Source of the DNA: Tamarix chinensis
Taxonomy: Eukaryota > Streptophyta > Magnoliopsida > Caryophyllales > Tamaricaceae
Direction of reading: 5' to 3'
Length of the DNA stretch: 64,000 bases
NCBI GenBank assembly: GCA_030549775.1
Contig: CM060180.1
Span: 30,225,090-30,289,089, forward strand
Each line of letters starts with the position of its first letter. The first letter of the stretch is position 1. This document shows, in pieces, positions 1-11,829 of the stretch. A model generated the notes under the pieces. The model saw nothing but the letters and a program-made list of their open reading frames with translations, was not told where the DNA came from and made no database searches. The translations under genes were made by a program, and so were the position numbers.

Positions 1-897
1 TTAATGTTTTCTACCCCAGTACTCAACCTGATATGTGGAAAGAATTTCTTTATGCTGACAAATTATTGTTTGGAAGGTCATTTTTCAAATGATGATGGAA
101 TTAGATTAGCGCGTTTAGCCGTGGCTGCATTATAAAGCTCGTGAAAGACCGAATGTGAAATTTCTTGTCAGTTCTTTTATGTCTTTTTAAAAGGAAATAA
201 ATGTAAAATATTAGTAATTAATTAATTATAATGAGTATATTTGGGTTTATGTATTTTATTCCTTGGGATATTATTTATCTAAGTTTTGGTTGATCTTTAT
301 TTAAGATTGTGTTGATATTTTTCATTCTTTATATTCATGTTTATTTAAGTTTTATTTGAATTTTTTTTTTTACTTTGATTTGATGTTTATTAGTGTTCAG
401 ATTTATGTTTTTTTCAATAACATTAATGTTTATTCGTCTTTAGATTGGTTTTTATTTAAGCTATAATTTTTTAGTATTATTCTTTCTTATAACAAATGTG
501 TAGTTTTATCATAGTTATAATAATTAATTATAATGACTATTTGGGTTGACTTGTTCTTCTTCTTTTTTTGTTAATATTTGTCTAAGTCTAATTTGATTTG
601 TTTTGTTATTTGGGTTGATGTTTATATTTAAATTTGGGTTGATGTTTTTCCTTCTTCAAATTAATGTTTATTTAAGTTTCTCTTAAAAAAAATTTCTTTG
701 TTTTAATGTTTGTTTTACTTTGGGTTAATGTTTTATTATTATACATATTATGATAACAATATTTATAATAATAATGACAATTAGAGTAATAATTATTATT
801 ATTATTATTAAGTTATAATTTTTGTAAGCAAAAAATATAGTTTTATTTATAATCATTATAATTATTTTAATTTAATAATAAAATAATTAAAGTATCA

Positions 898-932
<35 letters not shown>

Positions 933-1352
933 TAAGTACCTGCGTGTTGTCCATAATTAAATGTGCTGGAATCAATGTTTTAAAATAATGTTAATAAAAA
1001 TGACAAAAGTGTTATTAATAAACACACTCACAAGTCACGACTATTTTACACACGAATCACCTTGCTAAGTATTCCCAAGTGTATAACTTCAATATCGTAG
1101 TTATTCCTGAGCTATAAATAAATATAATACAAGCTAAACATCAATAATTGTATGCTAGGAAAATACAAATTCAAATTATTGACGCTAATCAATGCTAATA
1201 CAATCCTAATTAAAGACAAATGTAAATAATTTTAGACGAGGAAAATGCAAATCCAAAATATTAATGCTAATACAATCCTAATTAAAGATAAATGTAAGTA
1301 AATGATAATTAATGCTAATATTATCCTAGTAATAAAATACTAGAAATGTAAT
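1..1352. other. AT-rich intergenic DNA with a possible decayed terminal exon at the left edge
   Basis: AT-rich sequence rich in ATT/TTA runs, including a (TTA)n microsatellite near 898-931. In the first 140 bases, one frame reads a short peptide-like stretch ([20 protein letters not shown]) and a second frame continues to a TAA near 133-135. This could be the decayed end of a gene lying outside the window, but I do not recognise the family, and a frame change is needed. Otherwise I see no gene. Confidence 0.35.
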
Positions 1353-1370
1353 CATGATCAATGCCCTTAT
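1353..1370. repeat. SINE target-site duplication, left copy
   Basis: Eighteen bases identical to 1607-1624, flanking the SINE at 1371-1606. Confidence 0.85.
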
Positions 1371-1606
1371 TGTATTAAAGGGCGAAACCCTCGCCCCCCG
1401 TGCCCTACACGTCGGCCCAACATTATGTAGGGAGATAAATCATAGTGACTCAATGGATTCCACATGACAAGTGGACCGTGGTGCCTACAAGGAGTTACTC
1501 TTATATTTGAGGGTTGAAATTCATACGCTACAACTATCACGATTTGAATGCATAACCCGTTGTATCAAATAACCATGCTTCATCTATTGAGCTATGACTG
1601 TGTGGG
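1371..1606 (-). mobile_element. tRNA-derived SINE with 18-bp target-site duplication
   Basis: Read on the minus strand, the element opens with a tRNA-like head. It has an A-box-like TAGCTCAATAGATGAAGC and, about 35 bases on, a B-box-like GGTTATGCATTCAAATC (Pol III consensus GGTTCGAATCC). A non-coding body follows, ending near GGGTTTCGCCCTTTAATACA. The 18-base string catgatcaatgcccttat occurs exactly at 1353-1370 and at 1607-1624, immediately outside the element, as expected for a target-site duplication made by LINE-driven retrotransposition. No poly(A) tail is obvious; several plant SINE families lack one. Decay of the B box suggests it is no longer active. Family assignment would need a SINE library. 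Confidence 0.78.
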
Positions 1607-1624
1607 CATGATCAATGCCCTTAT
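1607..1624. repeat. SINE target-site duplication, right copy
   Basis: Eighteen bases identical to 1353-1370, flanking the SINE at 1371-1606. Confidence 0.85.
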
Positions 1625-1759
1625 ATATATATGGTTACCGGTAGTATGTATCTGGACAACAACAACAATGATATGCCAATTTTACGTCTATGATAACATG
1701 TATACTGAGTAACCAATATTAACTAGCATGTATTTTCAATTCTTTTTTTTTCATAATAT

Positions 1760-1968
1760 ATGTCTTCTTTCAAGTATCAACAAAAATTATTACTATATCT
1801 TTTTAATTTACTTTTTCTCACATCATTAATATATCTCATAATAATAAAATTATTTAAGTTATAATACGGATATTTAGTCAATCTTTATTTCATTTACTCT
1901 AAAGTTTAATATTTGTTAATATGTATGCTAAAAAAATATAAGTCATCTATTATAAAATGGAGGGAGTA
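1760..1968. mobile_element. Stowaway-like MITE remnant
   Basis: The segment ends with GGAGGGAGTA at 1959-1968, the form typical of the terminus of plant Stowaway (Tc1/mariner) MITEs, whose ends read CTCCCTCC... and insert at TA. The matching left terminus is not visible, so the element is truncated or decayed. Its interior resembles, in inverted orientation, the AT-rich stretch near 17020-17190. The left boundary is approximate. Confidence 0.4.
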
Positions 1969-4844
1969 AATAAATTATATTTTTAATTTCTTTTAATAAC
2001 ATTTTATTCTAAAACAGTAAAATTGAGGCTAAGCAATGTTTAATTTAAGTGCTATATTGATACCACAAAGTATTGCGTGTCATGTCTCTACTATAAATAA
2101 TAATTGAGTGAGTCTAACTCAACAACTAAGGCATATGAGGTGGTGGACCCAACGAATTATATTTTAACACCAAGAATTATTCTTCCACTATCAAACCAAA
2201 ACGTCTCAAGACTCTTTGTATTCTTCATTTACCTCCCGAAGCACAATTTATATTATACTATATTATTTTTATTTATACATTTTTTAATTTATTTAATTTA
2301 AGATTGGTTTATTAAAAAATCTATCATGATGTTTCTAAAATTTTTCTTTATTAATAGATATTTATATTAATATATTTTTATTAATCTTTCTAGTAAAAAT
2401 TAATTATTAATAGTAAAATATTAGTTTCAAGTAGAATAAGATTAAAAATGGTCTTGTTAGTAAAAGATCAAAATATTAGTGGTAAAATATTTATTTTAAG
2501 TATAATGATAATGAAAGATCAATTCGTTGGCGAAAAGTTAGTATATTAGATGAAAGATAATTTTAATGATGATGAAATATTAATGTATGTATGGTGAATA
2601 TCAATTAATGTATGGTAAAATATTGACTACATTATGTGGTAAAATATCAATTCAGTTATGGTGAAAAATTAGTATAGCTGCGGTGAAGGATATGGACATG
2701 AGTAGCTGCTTATATATATATATGCTTGAATGAATGTTCAAAATTATCTAGATATTTGTTGGTGAAAAGAATGTCTTACATTGGTAAAAATGTAGGTATA
2801 TAATGGTGAAAGGTATTTTTTTTTGTAAAAAAATGTTGACAAATTTGAATAATATCTTATGTGTGCCGGTAAAAAAGAATTGTTATATAATAGTGAAAGA
2901 TATATGTCAGTAAAAGATATGTTGTTTAGTGGTAAAATACATTTCTCCCTATTTTTTTATTATTGTAAAAGTTGTGTTTTAGAGACATCAATTTTTTATT
3001 ATTGAAAGATATGGTGTTGGATGGTGAAATATTGACTCGTTATTGATGAAATATTAACTTAGTGAAACACAAATACTGTACCATGTGGCTAGTTGTACAA
3101 CATAGGTATTGCTCCATAAGGGTAGTTGCAAGTCACTATAATAACATTAAATCTTAGGAGCAAAAAGTGATAGAGACAATATAATCATTTGATTTATTAC
3201 TAGTCAAAGAAAACATTAACAATTTTGAAAACCTGATCAACAAACTCATAATCATGTCAGAAAGTAAAGACAACACAATACTATGATGATCAAATAATTA
3301 CCTATTAGATATTGCCATCAAACACATTAGTGTTCCCCCTTCCATTTATTCCCTCTCCCCTATTAATGTACCCGATCCCAAAAAAGGTTTATTAGAGATC
3401 CATAAAAAGGTAATCATATAAATCTCTCTTATTAATAGGTATCTAGATTTGTATGTTAACTTCCTTTTCATATATAAACTTCAAACTAAATCGTTTTGTA
3501 ATAGAAAAATTATAACAAAAATATTGAGAGATATGATTAAAATAATAAATGTAAAAATATCAATAATTATTAATATCAAACACTACACATATTTGTCATA
3601 TAATCTCAATTTAATACTATTTAAAAAGTAGTAGATACTTATGGGTAGCAAGACCCTTTATTTATTTTTTATAAGAAATTTGTGATACAAGTACAAAACA
3701 TCTTATAGTTGGAATATGAACATGTGACCTTTGATATACAAGAACTAACTCTCAACCAATAAACTATGACTTCACATGTTTCAAACTAAATCTATATAAC
3801 TAAAAGAGATGAGTGATCAATTGTGGTAATATTTATGATGACACAACCTTATGGATTGTCAACCTTTATTGCTACTATATGAAAGCCATTTTAGGATAAA
3901 TTTGATGAATGTGTTGTTATATTTGACCTAATATTTAAGTAGTACCATTTGTTTCAAATAATTAACGACTCTATATTCAATTTTAAATTGTATTAAAAGT
4001 ACTATTAAGATTTACAAATGTACATATCTCAATCATGTAAAAATACTATCATAAATTAGTTCAAGTACAATTACAAATGTACTTCGAGTCATAAAAATAC
4101 AAACTTAAAGATACTATCATAAAATTCAAGGCATTGTAACATTGTGTAGTATATAATATCTTTAACCTTTGAAGAGCCGAGAATGGTGGTGTGAGATACA
4201 AAGTCACAAGTATATTGGTTATTGGTTACACAATATATATATATATATATAAGAAAAAAATTAATGGTAAATTTCATATATTAGAAATAATATTTTGTAA
4301 TTTTGAATGTTAGTGGATAAGGATTCTTTCATTCAAACATTGTTTATTAAGATTTAAATATCTAAAATATTGGTTGTAAATTTTACAAATGTTTAGTAAC
4401 TCAATGTCTATCATATAACCTATTTGATATAATTTTGTGTGAATAATATTAGTCACATAAATAGGGGGAAACATATACATTAAATTTAAAATATAATTGA
4501 ATCTATTGAATCAAATGTAATTTCAAGTGTTGTTATGAATTTGGCCATTATCCAATTTAGATAGCCATAATATTTTGGTAAAGGGTTATTTATGACTTAT
4601 GGGTTAAAGTCGGTTTTGGACCTACTACTAATGTTATGCTTCAGTTCCAAGGTTGCACTCCATAATGGGCAACACTATCTTTATAGGAAAAACTTTTTGA
4701 GTTAAGTTAGGATAATGATTAAGGATATTATATGCGATGTTATCCAAATTAGTGTTTTAACTCTATTTATAGACATGAGATTACTTGAGTAATTTCAAGA
4801 ATGAGAAAATAGATGTGAGGTAAAATAAACCCTTAAAGATTTTG
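1969..4844. other. AT-rich intergenic DNA with a degenerate GGTGAAATATT-type repeat
   Basis: No gene is supported. Between about 2440 and 3060 the words ggtaaaatatt, ggtgaaagatat and ggtgaaaaatt recur many times at irregular spacing, which suggests an old, strongly diverged minisatellite. The short open frames here are AT-rich and have no recognisable domain. Confidence 0.5.
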
Positions 4845-6189
4845 TGTAACACCCCAAAATTCACTATATATTTTTTTAAAACAGAAACAATAAATTTAGA
4901 ACTTGTGAATTTTAGGAATGTTACCGCCACACTTAGTAGCAGACCAATTCACTCCTACCATTCCAGTACTAAGTACTAAGGCTAGAAAGGATTATTTTCA
5001 AACTTAATTTAATACTTAAACCAAGCGTTCATAAAGAGAAAAACTAGAAGTTTCATAGTATAGAGATCAGAGTACACGTAAAAATTATATATAATCCAAA
5101 GTACGAAATCAAAGTTCCTTGAAAGAAATAATGTCTGCACAATAAATTTTAATTATGGAAAATCCAATACATAAAAGAAATAACATAAGGGAATAAAATA
5201 ACATAGAGAGAATCCAGCCACACCACTCCCAGTCTTCGAGCCAAACATATGCTCAACACTCAGACCCACCTGATGCCTCATGAATATCGAAGGCATTGAA
5301 ATATGCATCACCCACCTGTACAAAGTTAAAAGGGTCTTCTACTTGTGGGAATGAGTAGCATCCACGAAACGGATGGTCAGTATGCTACGTACTGAGCAAG
5401 GTAACCGTGAACTAATGTCAATATACAAAAATACATGATCAAAGCATGATAATAAAACAACACACGATCACTTCAAATAAATAAATGAATAAAAGACAAT
5501 TTATAATCCAGATCCGTTAATTTTTTTAATCTTTGATCAGTACTCACTTCACGCCATGCTTTTTATTAGTCCATGGGAGTACGAAAACTGTAACACCCCC
5601 CAAAATTCACTACTGAAAAATTTCGTTAAAAAGAATTAGCGGAAGCAAATAAATAAAACGTGAACTTTGGGAGTATTACCGCCACACTTAGTACCAGACC
5701 GGTTCACTCATACCGTTCCAATACCAAGTGCTAAGGCTAAGAAAAATGAAATACAATTTAAAAGAAATTCAACGTACATAACATTAAAACCAGGAATTTA
5801 AAGAGAAAGAGAAAACCCTAACGATACTGGATAACTCCTTACTCTCTTTCCCGTAGCCCACTTGAGTAGCACCTAAAAATACCTGCAAGAGCACTGCCCA
5901 TTGAATAGGCAGGGGCCCCATAAAGGGAATCCCTTCAGTACTACGGTACTGAGTAACCTTTTAATACCACACTTAAAGACAGGCCCGCATACGGCACATA
6001 ATACAAGCTACATACATAAATAAATGAGAGATGCATACATAACAATAACATACATAATAATTTATAAGTCACGATCGATGCTTTTGGGCCTTAAGTCACG
6101 TCATAGTGTAAAATCGATATATTCGGGCCTTAAGCCATTATTTCGTCATCATTCAGTCAGTCTCATATTTTATATCCATGTGAGTGCAA

Positions 6190-6580
6190 GAACCCCACTA
6201 TTATAGCCGGTGGACCGGAAAGTATACACTCAGGGCAGAACGCCTCTGACCACTATTATTTTCTGTGGACCAGAAGGTAAACACACAAGGCAAAACGCAC
6301 CTGACCACTATTATTTGTCGGTGGACTGGTCTGGCCCCGACTCACATGGTGTTCCACTATAAGTGATTAGTATTATTCCATAACTTTATTCACATACAAT
6401 ACTGGTTTTATTGAGCTCGGGACCCCCACTATTATTGTCGGTGGATCGGAATGTATATAAAATCATCATCTAGGGCACAACGCTCCTGGCCACTATTATA
6501 ACCGGTGGACCGGGATATATAAAGAATCATCATTCAGGGCACAATGCTCCTGGCCACTATTATAACCGCTGGACCGGTAC
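6190..6580 (+). repeat. CCAC...GTGG hairpin-motif array in L2
   Basis: Six to seven copies of a motif of the form CCACTATTATAGCCGGTGG recur about every 50-70 bases (near 6197, 6251, 6304, 6428, 6491 and 6553). Each could fold into a short CCAC/GTGG stem with a loop of about 11 bases. The spacers share words such as ggcaaaacgcacctg. The same array lies in the other members of the LTR-like family. Confidence 0.7.
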
Positions 6581-7239
6581 TCAATATCATAATCACCTGG
6601 GGACGGCTCATTAATATTCCACTTTCAATAATAGTATCTTTCATTTCTTTAATCATCCCATCAATCACATTTATTTGCCTCGGACGGGAGATCAATAACC
6701 CAGGACACAAAGGTACACCGGTCATACCGGTGCATATCAGCTACTCAGTACCCTTTAACCACGAACCCAAGGACGCAAAGGTACCCTAGTCGTACCGGTG
6801 CATAAAGCTACTCAGTACCCTACCGACAAGGGCACCTAATCCATAAGTATGCATACCCCCTAACTAGGTCCGTAGAGCTAGAAAGAGTAAGATATAGGGC
6901 CTGGCTGGGGCACAAAGGCACACCAGCAAATACCAGAATAATCGTGGACTAAACCACGTCCTTAGGGTAGCGACCCCTAAGGAGTCACCATTCCCGATCT
7001 TGATGTCTTTCACTTTAAGTAATAGTGTCTTAATTAAAGTGATCACGGAAGCACGATAATCATATACTTATTCACTTCCAATTGTTTCGATATCATTAAT
7101 CGTTTCTTATTCAGATGATTATCCAGGATATCACAGAGGAAACCATTAAGGCCATACTAATTATCAAATAATCTTACTTGGCTAATCAACATTATTTAAA
7201 TCATATTATAATATTCCACAATCTCAAAGACATGTTAGG

Positions 7240-8690
7240 TACAAATTACTCCTTAACCCCTTACTTATATAATTGCTAAGTATCCATTCCTTACTTGATA
7301 AATTATCATATTACCCTTAAGGTTGTATAATTACCAAATTACCCCTTGTCCACTTTAGATTACCAAATTGTCTCATACACTTTTTAGATCACCATTCACC
7401 CCTCATAATTACTACACTTATCATACTTCCCATTTGGTTGGTTATATTACCAAATCGCTCTTCTCCTTTGTTATAATTATAAAACTGCCCTCGAGTTGGA
7501 TAAATTACTAAATTACCCTCCTACATTATCATGATTACTATTTTGCCCCTTTAGTTGGTTAAATAATTTTCACTTTACCCTTTAATTAGCTAAATTACCA
7601 AATTGCCCTTTAGTTGGATAAATTACCAAATTGCCCTTCTCCTTTATCATAATTACCATTTTACCCCTCTCAATTATTTTAATTGCCATTTACCCTTTTT
7701 AATTATCATAAATCCCAAATTACCCTTCTTCATAATTACCAACATTAATTTACCCTTCTTCATAATCATAATTATTAATTTACCCTTCTCCATATTTATA
7801 ATTACTATATTGCCCTTCTCCATTATTAAAATTTCTATAATGCCCTCTAATTGGTTAATTTACCAAATTACCCCTCTCTAGTATCTTACTTATCCAATTG
7901 CCCTTTTACAATCATAATTTAACCACTAAATTATCTTTCGTCGTTATCATAATTACCAAGTTACCCCTTACTCCCAAATTTTCCATAATATCCTTTTTTT
8001 ATAAAATTACTATTTTACCCCTTACATCCAATTTTACCATATTACCCTCTTGCTTGTAAATTACCATAATACTCCTTTTACTTTACAAATTACTATTTTA
8101 CCCTTTTACATTCAAATTACCATTTTTATCTTTCCTTACAAAATTACCTTTTTACCCTTCTTTTCCAAAACTACCATATTACCCCTTACTTATCAATTAC
8201 CATTTCGTCATTCACTTATACAATTACCATATTATCACTTACTTATGAAATTACTATTTTGCCCCTCTACTTCCAAAATTTACCATAATGCCCATTTACT
8301 TAAAAAATTACCATAATGCCCTCCTTCATCCAAAACTACTATTTTACCCCTACTTCCAAGATTACCACTCTTACCACTTACTTATAGAATTACTATATTC
8401 CCCTTTGACTCTAAAATTACCGCTTTACCCTTTTCTCCAAAAATTACCATAATACTCTTTTACTTATAAAATTATCATTTGACCATTTAATCATAAAATT
8501 ACAATATTATTCTTTTATCTCAAAAATTACCATAATACCCTTCTTTCTCACAACTTAAAATTTTATCCTTTACTTATAAAATTATCATCCCACCCCTTTC
8601 TTTTGAAATTACCAAAATACCCTTTTTGCTTACAAAATTACCAAAATACCCTTTTTGCTTACAAAATTTCCACTCAACCCCTTTATTAAC
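7240..8690 (+). repeat. Degenerate minisatellite in L2 (AAATTACCA-TTACCC type)
   Basis: A run of about 1.4 kb in which words like aaattaccat and ttaccctt alternate with variable AT-rich spacers, roughly every 25-35 bases. The same repeat occurs reversed in L5 at 45735-46350. The unit is too variable and its spacers too irregular for a CRISPR array, which would not be expected in a plant nuclear genome anyway. Confidence 0.75.
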
Positions 8691-9369
8691 CATTTTTATG
8701 AATTTATCAACACTACATAAAATAATGATATTAATACTTCATTCTTATCATCTAAGTCCACCAACTTGTCATTATTCAACATAATACTCAATAGCAACTA
8801 CATACATTAGATCACATACTTCATAAGCATAATTACTAAAATACCCTTAGACAATAATATCATTCATGCATTAGAAACATAATACATCATAAACAAGCAT
8901 TTAATATTTCCATCAATAATAAAACTTCTTCCTTAATTATCATACCTACACATGGCACAAAGGTTATCATACCTTCCCTTTTTTTATCAAACCATGCATA
9001 AAATCATACTAAATCCCTAATGTGCTAGCATACGTTTTTCCATGTATTTAAGAGAGGATTAACGGTTACCTTAATCCCACAAAATATCAAATCTTACCAA
9101 GCATAATTAGCAACTCAACACCTAAAAATAATATCCATCATTATTAGGTTAGAAGAAAGAAATTAAAGGATAAAAATTTATAAAACAAATTTATTTAATA
9201 CTAATACACTTTAATTAAATATGTATATACCTCAAAATTTACCAAATGAGTTTCAAAATAAGGGGGAGCTCACGCTGCATGAGGAGCGTGAGTCTCATGC
9301 AAAACCATGGGGAGAAAAGGGCTTAAAGAGGGTGAAGGGAGCAAATTTTATTATTTTCGGGTTAGGGTC

Positions 9370-10480
9370 TTTAGGCTAGAAAGGAAGGTAGTTAGGGGAG
9401 GTTCTAAGGCAAGGGAATGGTGCAGAAGTGAAGAGGGGGTGTGGGTGGAGGCTAAGGGTGGTTTCACAGCGGCATAGGGCGGCGGAGACGGAGGCGGTAA
9501 GGCAGCGAAGTTGGCTGCCGAGAAGGGTCGAGGGGAAGGGGTTGTGAAGGAAGGAAAAGGAGAGGGAAAAATGGAGGGGTGCAAGGGTTGTTTTCGGCCA
9601 AATAAGGCAGGGCAGGGGTAGAGGGGGATGCAGGGTGTCGAACGGTGGGTTGGGTGGCGGCAAAGGTGGCCCGACGGCGGCGGAAATGGCGGTTGCAAGT
9701 GGCTCGGTGGTAAGGGGAAAAATGGGGAGAAAAAGAAAATGGGTGGAGAAAGGAGGAAGTGTAGGGCTCGAGGGGCGGCGTGGTGGTGCAGGGTGGTAGT
9801 AGGTGGTAGCAGAAGGCGGCGTAGGGGTTGGTCTTGGTGGCTCAAGCAGCGGCGGGCGGCGGTGATAAAAAAATGGGAAACGAATGGGAGGAGAAAAGAG
9901 AGAAGAGGCTCGGGGAAAGGGGATGTGGGTTCGAATTTATACGGAATGAATGGCTGGGGAGATGAGGAAAAATAAGAGGGAGAAGAAAGGGGGCAGCGGC
10001 TGGCCGGTGAGAGGGTGCAGGTGGCAGGTGGTGGTCGAGTGGTGGGGGAAGAGAGGGAAGAAGGGGAAAAGAAATAGGGCATGCGAGCTGTGGTCCAAGA
10101 GCTGGTTTGGCTCGAAATGGAAAGAAAATGACGGGAGAAGAGAGAGAGGGAGAGGGAGGTAGGTGGCGGCAGTTGCAGGGCAGCTCGGCGGTGGCAGACA
10201 TGGGGGCGCTGGTCGGGCGTGGGAGAAGAAGAGAGGAGAAGAAGAAAGGGATGGCGGGTGGACCGGCGCAGGAAAAGAAAATAAGGCAGCCGGCCGGTCC
10301 AGGGAAAAAAATAAAGGAGAGGCGGGCTGGAACGGGCGGGAAAGGGCCTGGCCCAAGCACGCAGGGGAGGCTGGCCTGGCCGGGAGGCCCAAGGGAGGGA
10401 GAAAAGGGTAAAAGAAGAGGAGGAAAGGAAAAAAGGAAAAGGGTAAAAAGGGAAATGGGGAAAAATAAGGAAATAAAGTA
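9370..10480 (+). repeat. Purine-biased stretch in L2
   Basis: About 1.1 kb with G and A strongly dominating the + strand, many GGTGG, GGAGG and GAAAAG words, and GC content far above the surroundings. It corresponds in position to the purine blocks of L1, L3, L4 and the P elements. The sequence GAATTTATACGG near 9933-9944 sits where other members have GTATTTATAGG, a likely decayed TATA box. Proline/serine-rich open frames on the complementary strand follow from the base composition. Confidence 0.6.
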
Positions 10481-10790
10481 AATTAATTTATAAAATCATA
10501 AAATGTAATATTCTTGATAAATTATTTAATTTAATAATTTAATTCATTATAATATAATATATTAGTTTAAAAAGGATAAAGTTGGTAAAATATTAATTTG
10601 GAAAATTATTTAAATAAAATAATATGATAAATAGCAAAATATTTATTTTTAATTTGTTAAATACTCTTATCCAAATTTACATGCTCTGAAATCCTAAAAA
10701 TAATTAGAATAAATAATTTTACAAGCTAATTTTATTTCAAATAAAGTTATTTATTAAAATATAGGTTTTTGAAATTTTGGGGGGATTACA

Positions 10791-11150
10791 GAAACCCCCA
10801 CTATTTTAGCCAGTGGCTTGGTCACATATAAGGCAACATGCACCTAACCACTATTATAGCTGGTGGATCAGTCATATATAGGGTAGAACACCCCAACAAC
10901 TATTCCAAACCGGTGGATCGATTGGTTCCTACTCTCATGGTATTCCACTGTAAATACTTAGTGTCTTAGAAAACTCGGGGTTTGGTTTATTAAGCTCGGG
11001 ATCCCCCACCATTAAAGCCGGTGGAGCGATCACACATAGGACAACATGCACCTAACTACTATTATAGCCGGTGGATTGGTCACACATCTAGCGAAACACC
11101 CTAACCACTATTTCTTACCGATGGATCGGTTGGCCCCGGCTAAATAATCT
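10791..11150 (+). repeat. Hairpin-motif array in L1
   Basis: The array begins at the exact point where L2 was inserted. It contains at least five motifs related to CCACTATTATAGCCGGTGG (near 10798, 10849, 10898, 11008 and 11059), plus the spacer ttccactgtaa. Compared with the L2 array the stems are conserved better than the spacers. Confidence 0.65.
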
Positions 11151-11829
11151 TCCACTTTACATGATTAATATTTTACAGTGTCTTATTCAGAAGCTTCACC
11201 CTAGACATGTATGATTAACTCCCTCTACACTTATCCTCTAAAAGGACTAGTCCCATATCACCCACTTCATGTACCTCCTAAGGTATCCCAACATTCTTTC
11301 CTCTTATACCTAACTCACACTAGGAATCCAATTTCCAAGTATATGGGGGAAAGGCCCACTACTTCACCCCTCCAAGTCCACTCTCTCCTTCACTTTAGGT
11401 TTTTCCCCAAAAAACCTAATTTAGACCTATGCAGCCCATTCTACTCCACCTTACACAACCCAAACTATTTTAACACCCCATACATCATAACTCTTATATT
11501 CGACCCTCATCATCTCACTTTACTCACCAAGTACACATATGACCACAAAACCCTAGGTAGCCACACCAAACCCTTAGCTAACCACACCAAACCCTAACTT
11601 AGTCTCTTATGTACCCTTATACTATCCTACGTACTATTTTTCATCCAAAACCTCCAAACACCCAAACAACTCTTCAATTACCTTCCTTACACCCCAAGTC
11701 AACTTTTCATATGTAAACTTTACTCCCATGCAGACTTTACACATCCCATACAACACTTCAAAATTTTTCATGTAAAACCCTAAAACTCCCACGCGAAACC
11801 CTTGGTTCACCCATTCAACCCTAGATTCT

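Larger units (their letters stand above)
5589..10790 (+). mobile_element. Large LTR-like element L2, nested in L1
   Basis: L2 is 5202 bp, starting TGTAACACCCCCCAAAATTC and ending GAAATTTTGGGGGGATTACA. These ends are near-perfect inverted copies over about 19 bases. Flanks are aaaac (5584-5588) and gaaac (10791-10795), a 4/5 match to a 5-bp target duplication. The L1 sequence on the two sides joins to restore the same order as the unbroken copy near 41330-41350. L2 contains a hairpin array (6190-6580), a 1.4-kb minisatellite (7240-8690), a purine-biased region (9370-10480) and an AT-rich tail. There is no protein-coding capacity; the long proline-rich frames in the purine block are composition artefacts. 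Confidence 0.78.

Noticed and set aside
1548..1606. Functional tRNA gene on the minus strand
   Set aside because: Only the A- and B-box-like head is present, with no complete cloverleaf; the SINE body and target duplication explain it.
7240..8690. Array of short repeats resembling CRISPR
   Set aside because: The units are degenerate, the spacers irregular and AT-rich, and the array belongs to a plant transposon; there are no cas genes.
9351..10481. Long proline/serine-rich or glycine/arginine-rich open frames on both strands
   Set aside because: They lie in the purine-biased block of L2. Overlapping frames on both strands have composition-driven sequence and no domain, and similar frames appear in each family member (for example 44237-45038 and 38908-39299).
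5589..10790. DNA transposon with 19-bp terminal inverted repeats
   Set aside because: Inverted ends would allow it, but the TG..CA ends, 5-bp duplications in six members, and a conserved promoter-like box favour an LTR-type origin. The case is not closed.
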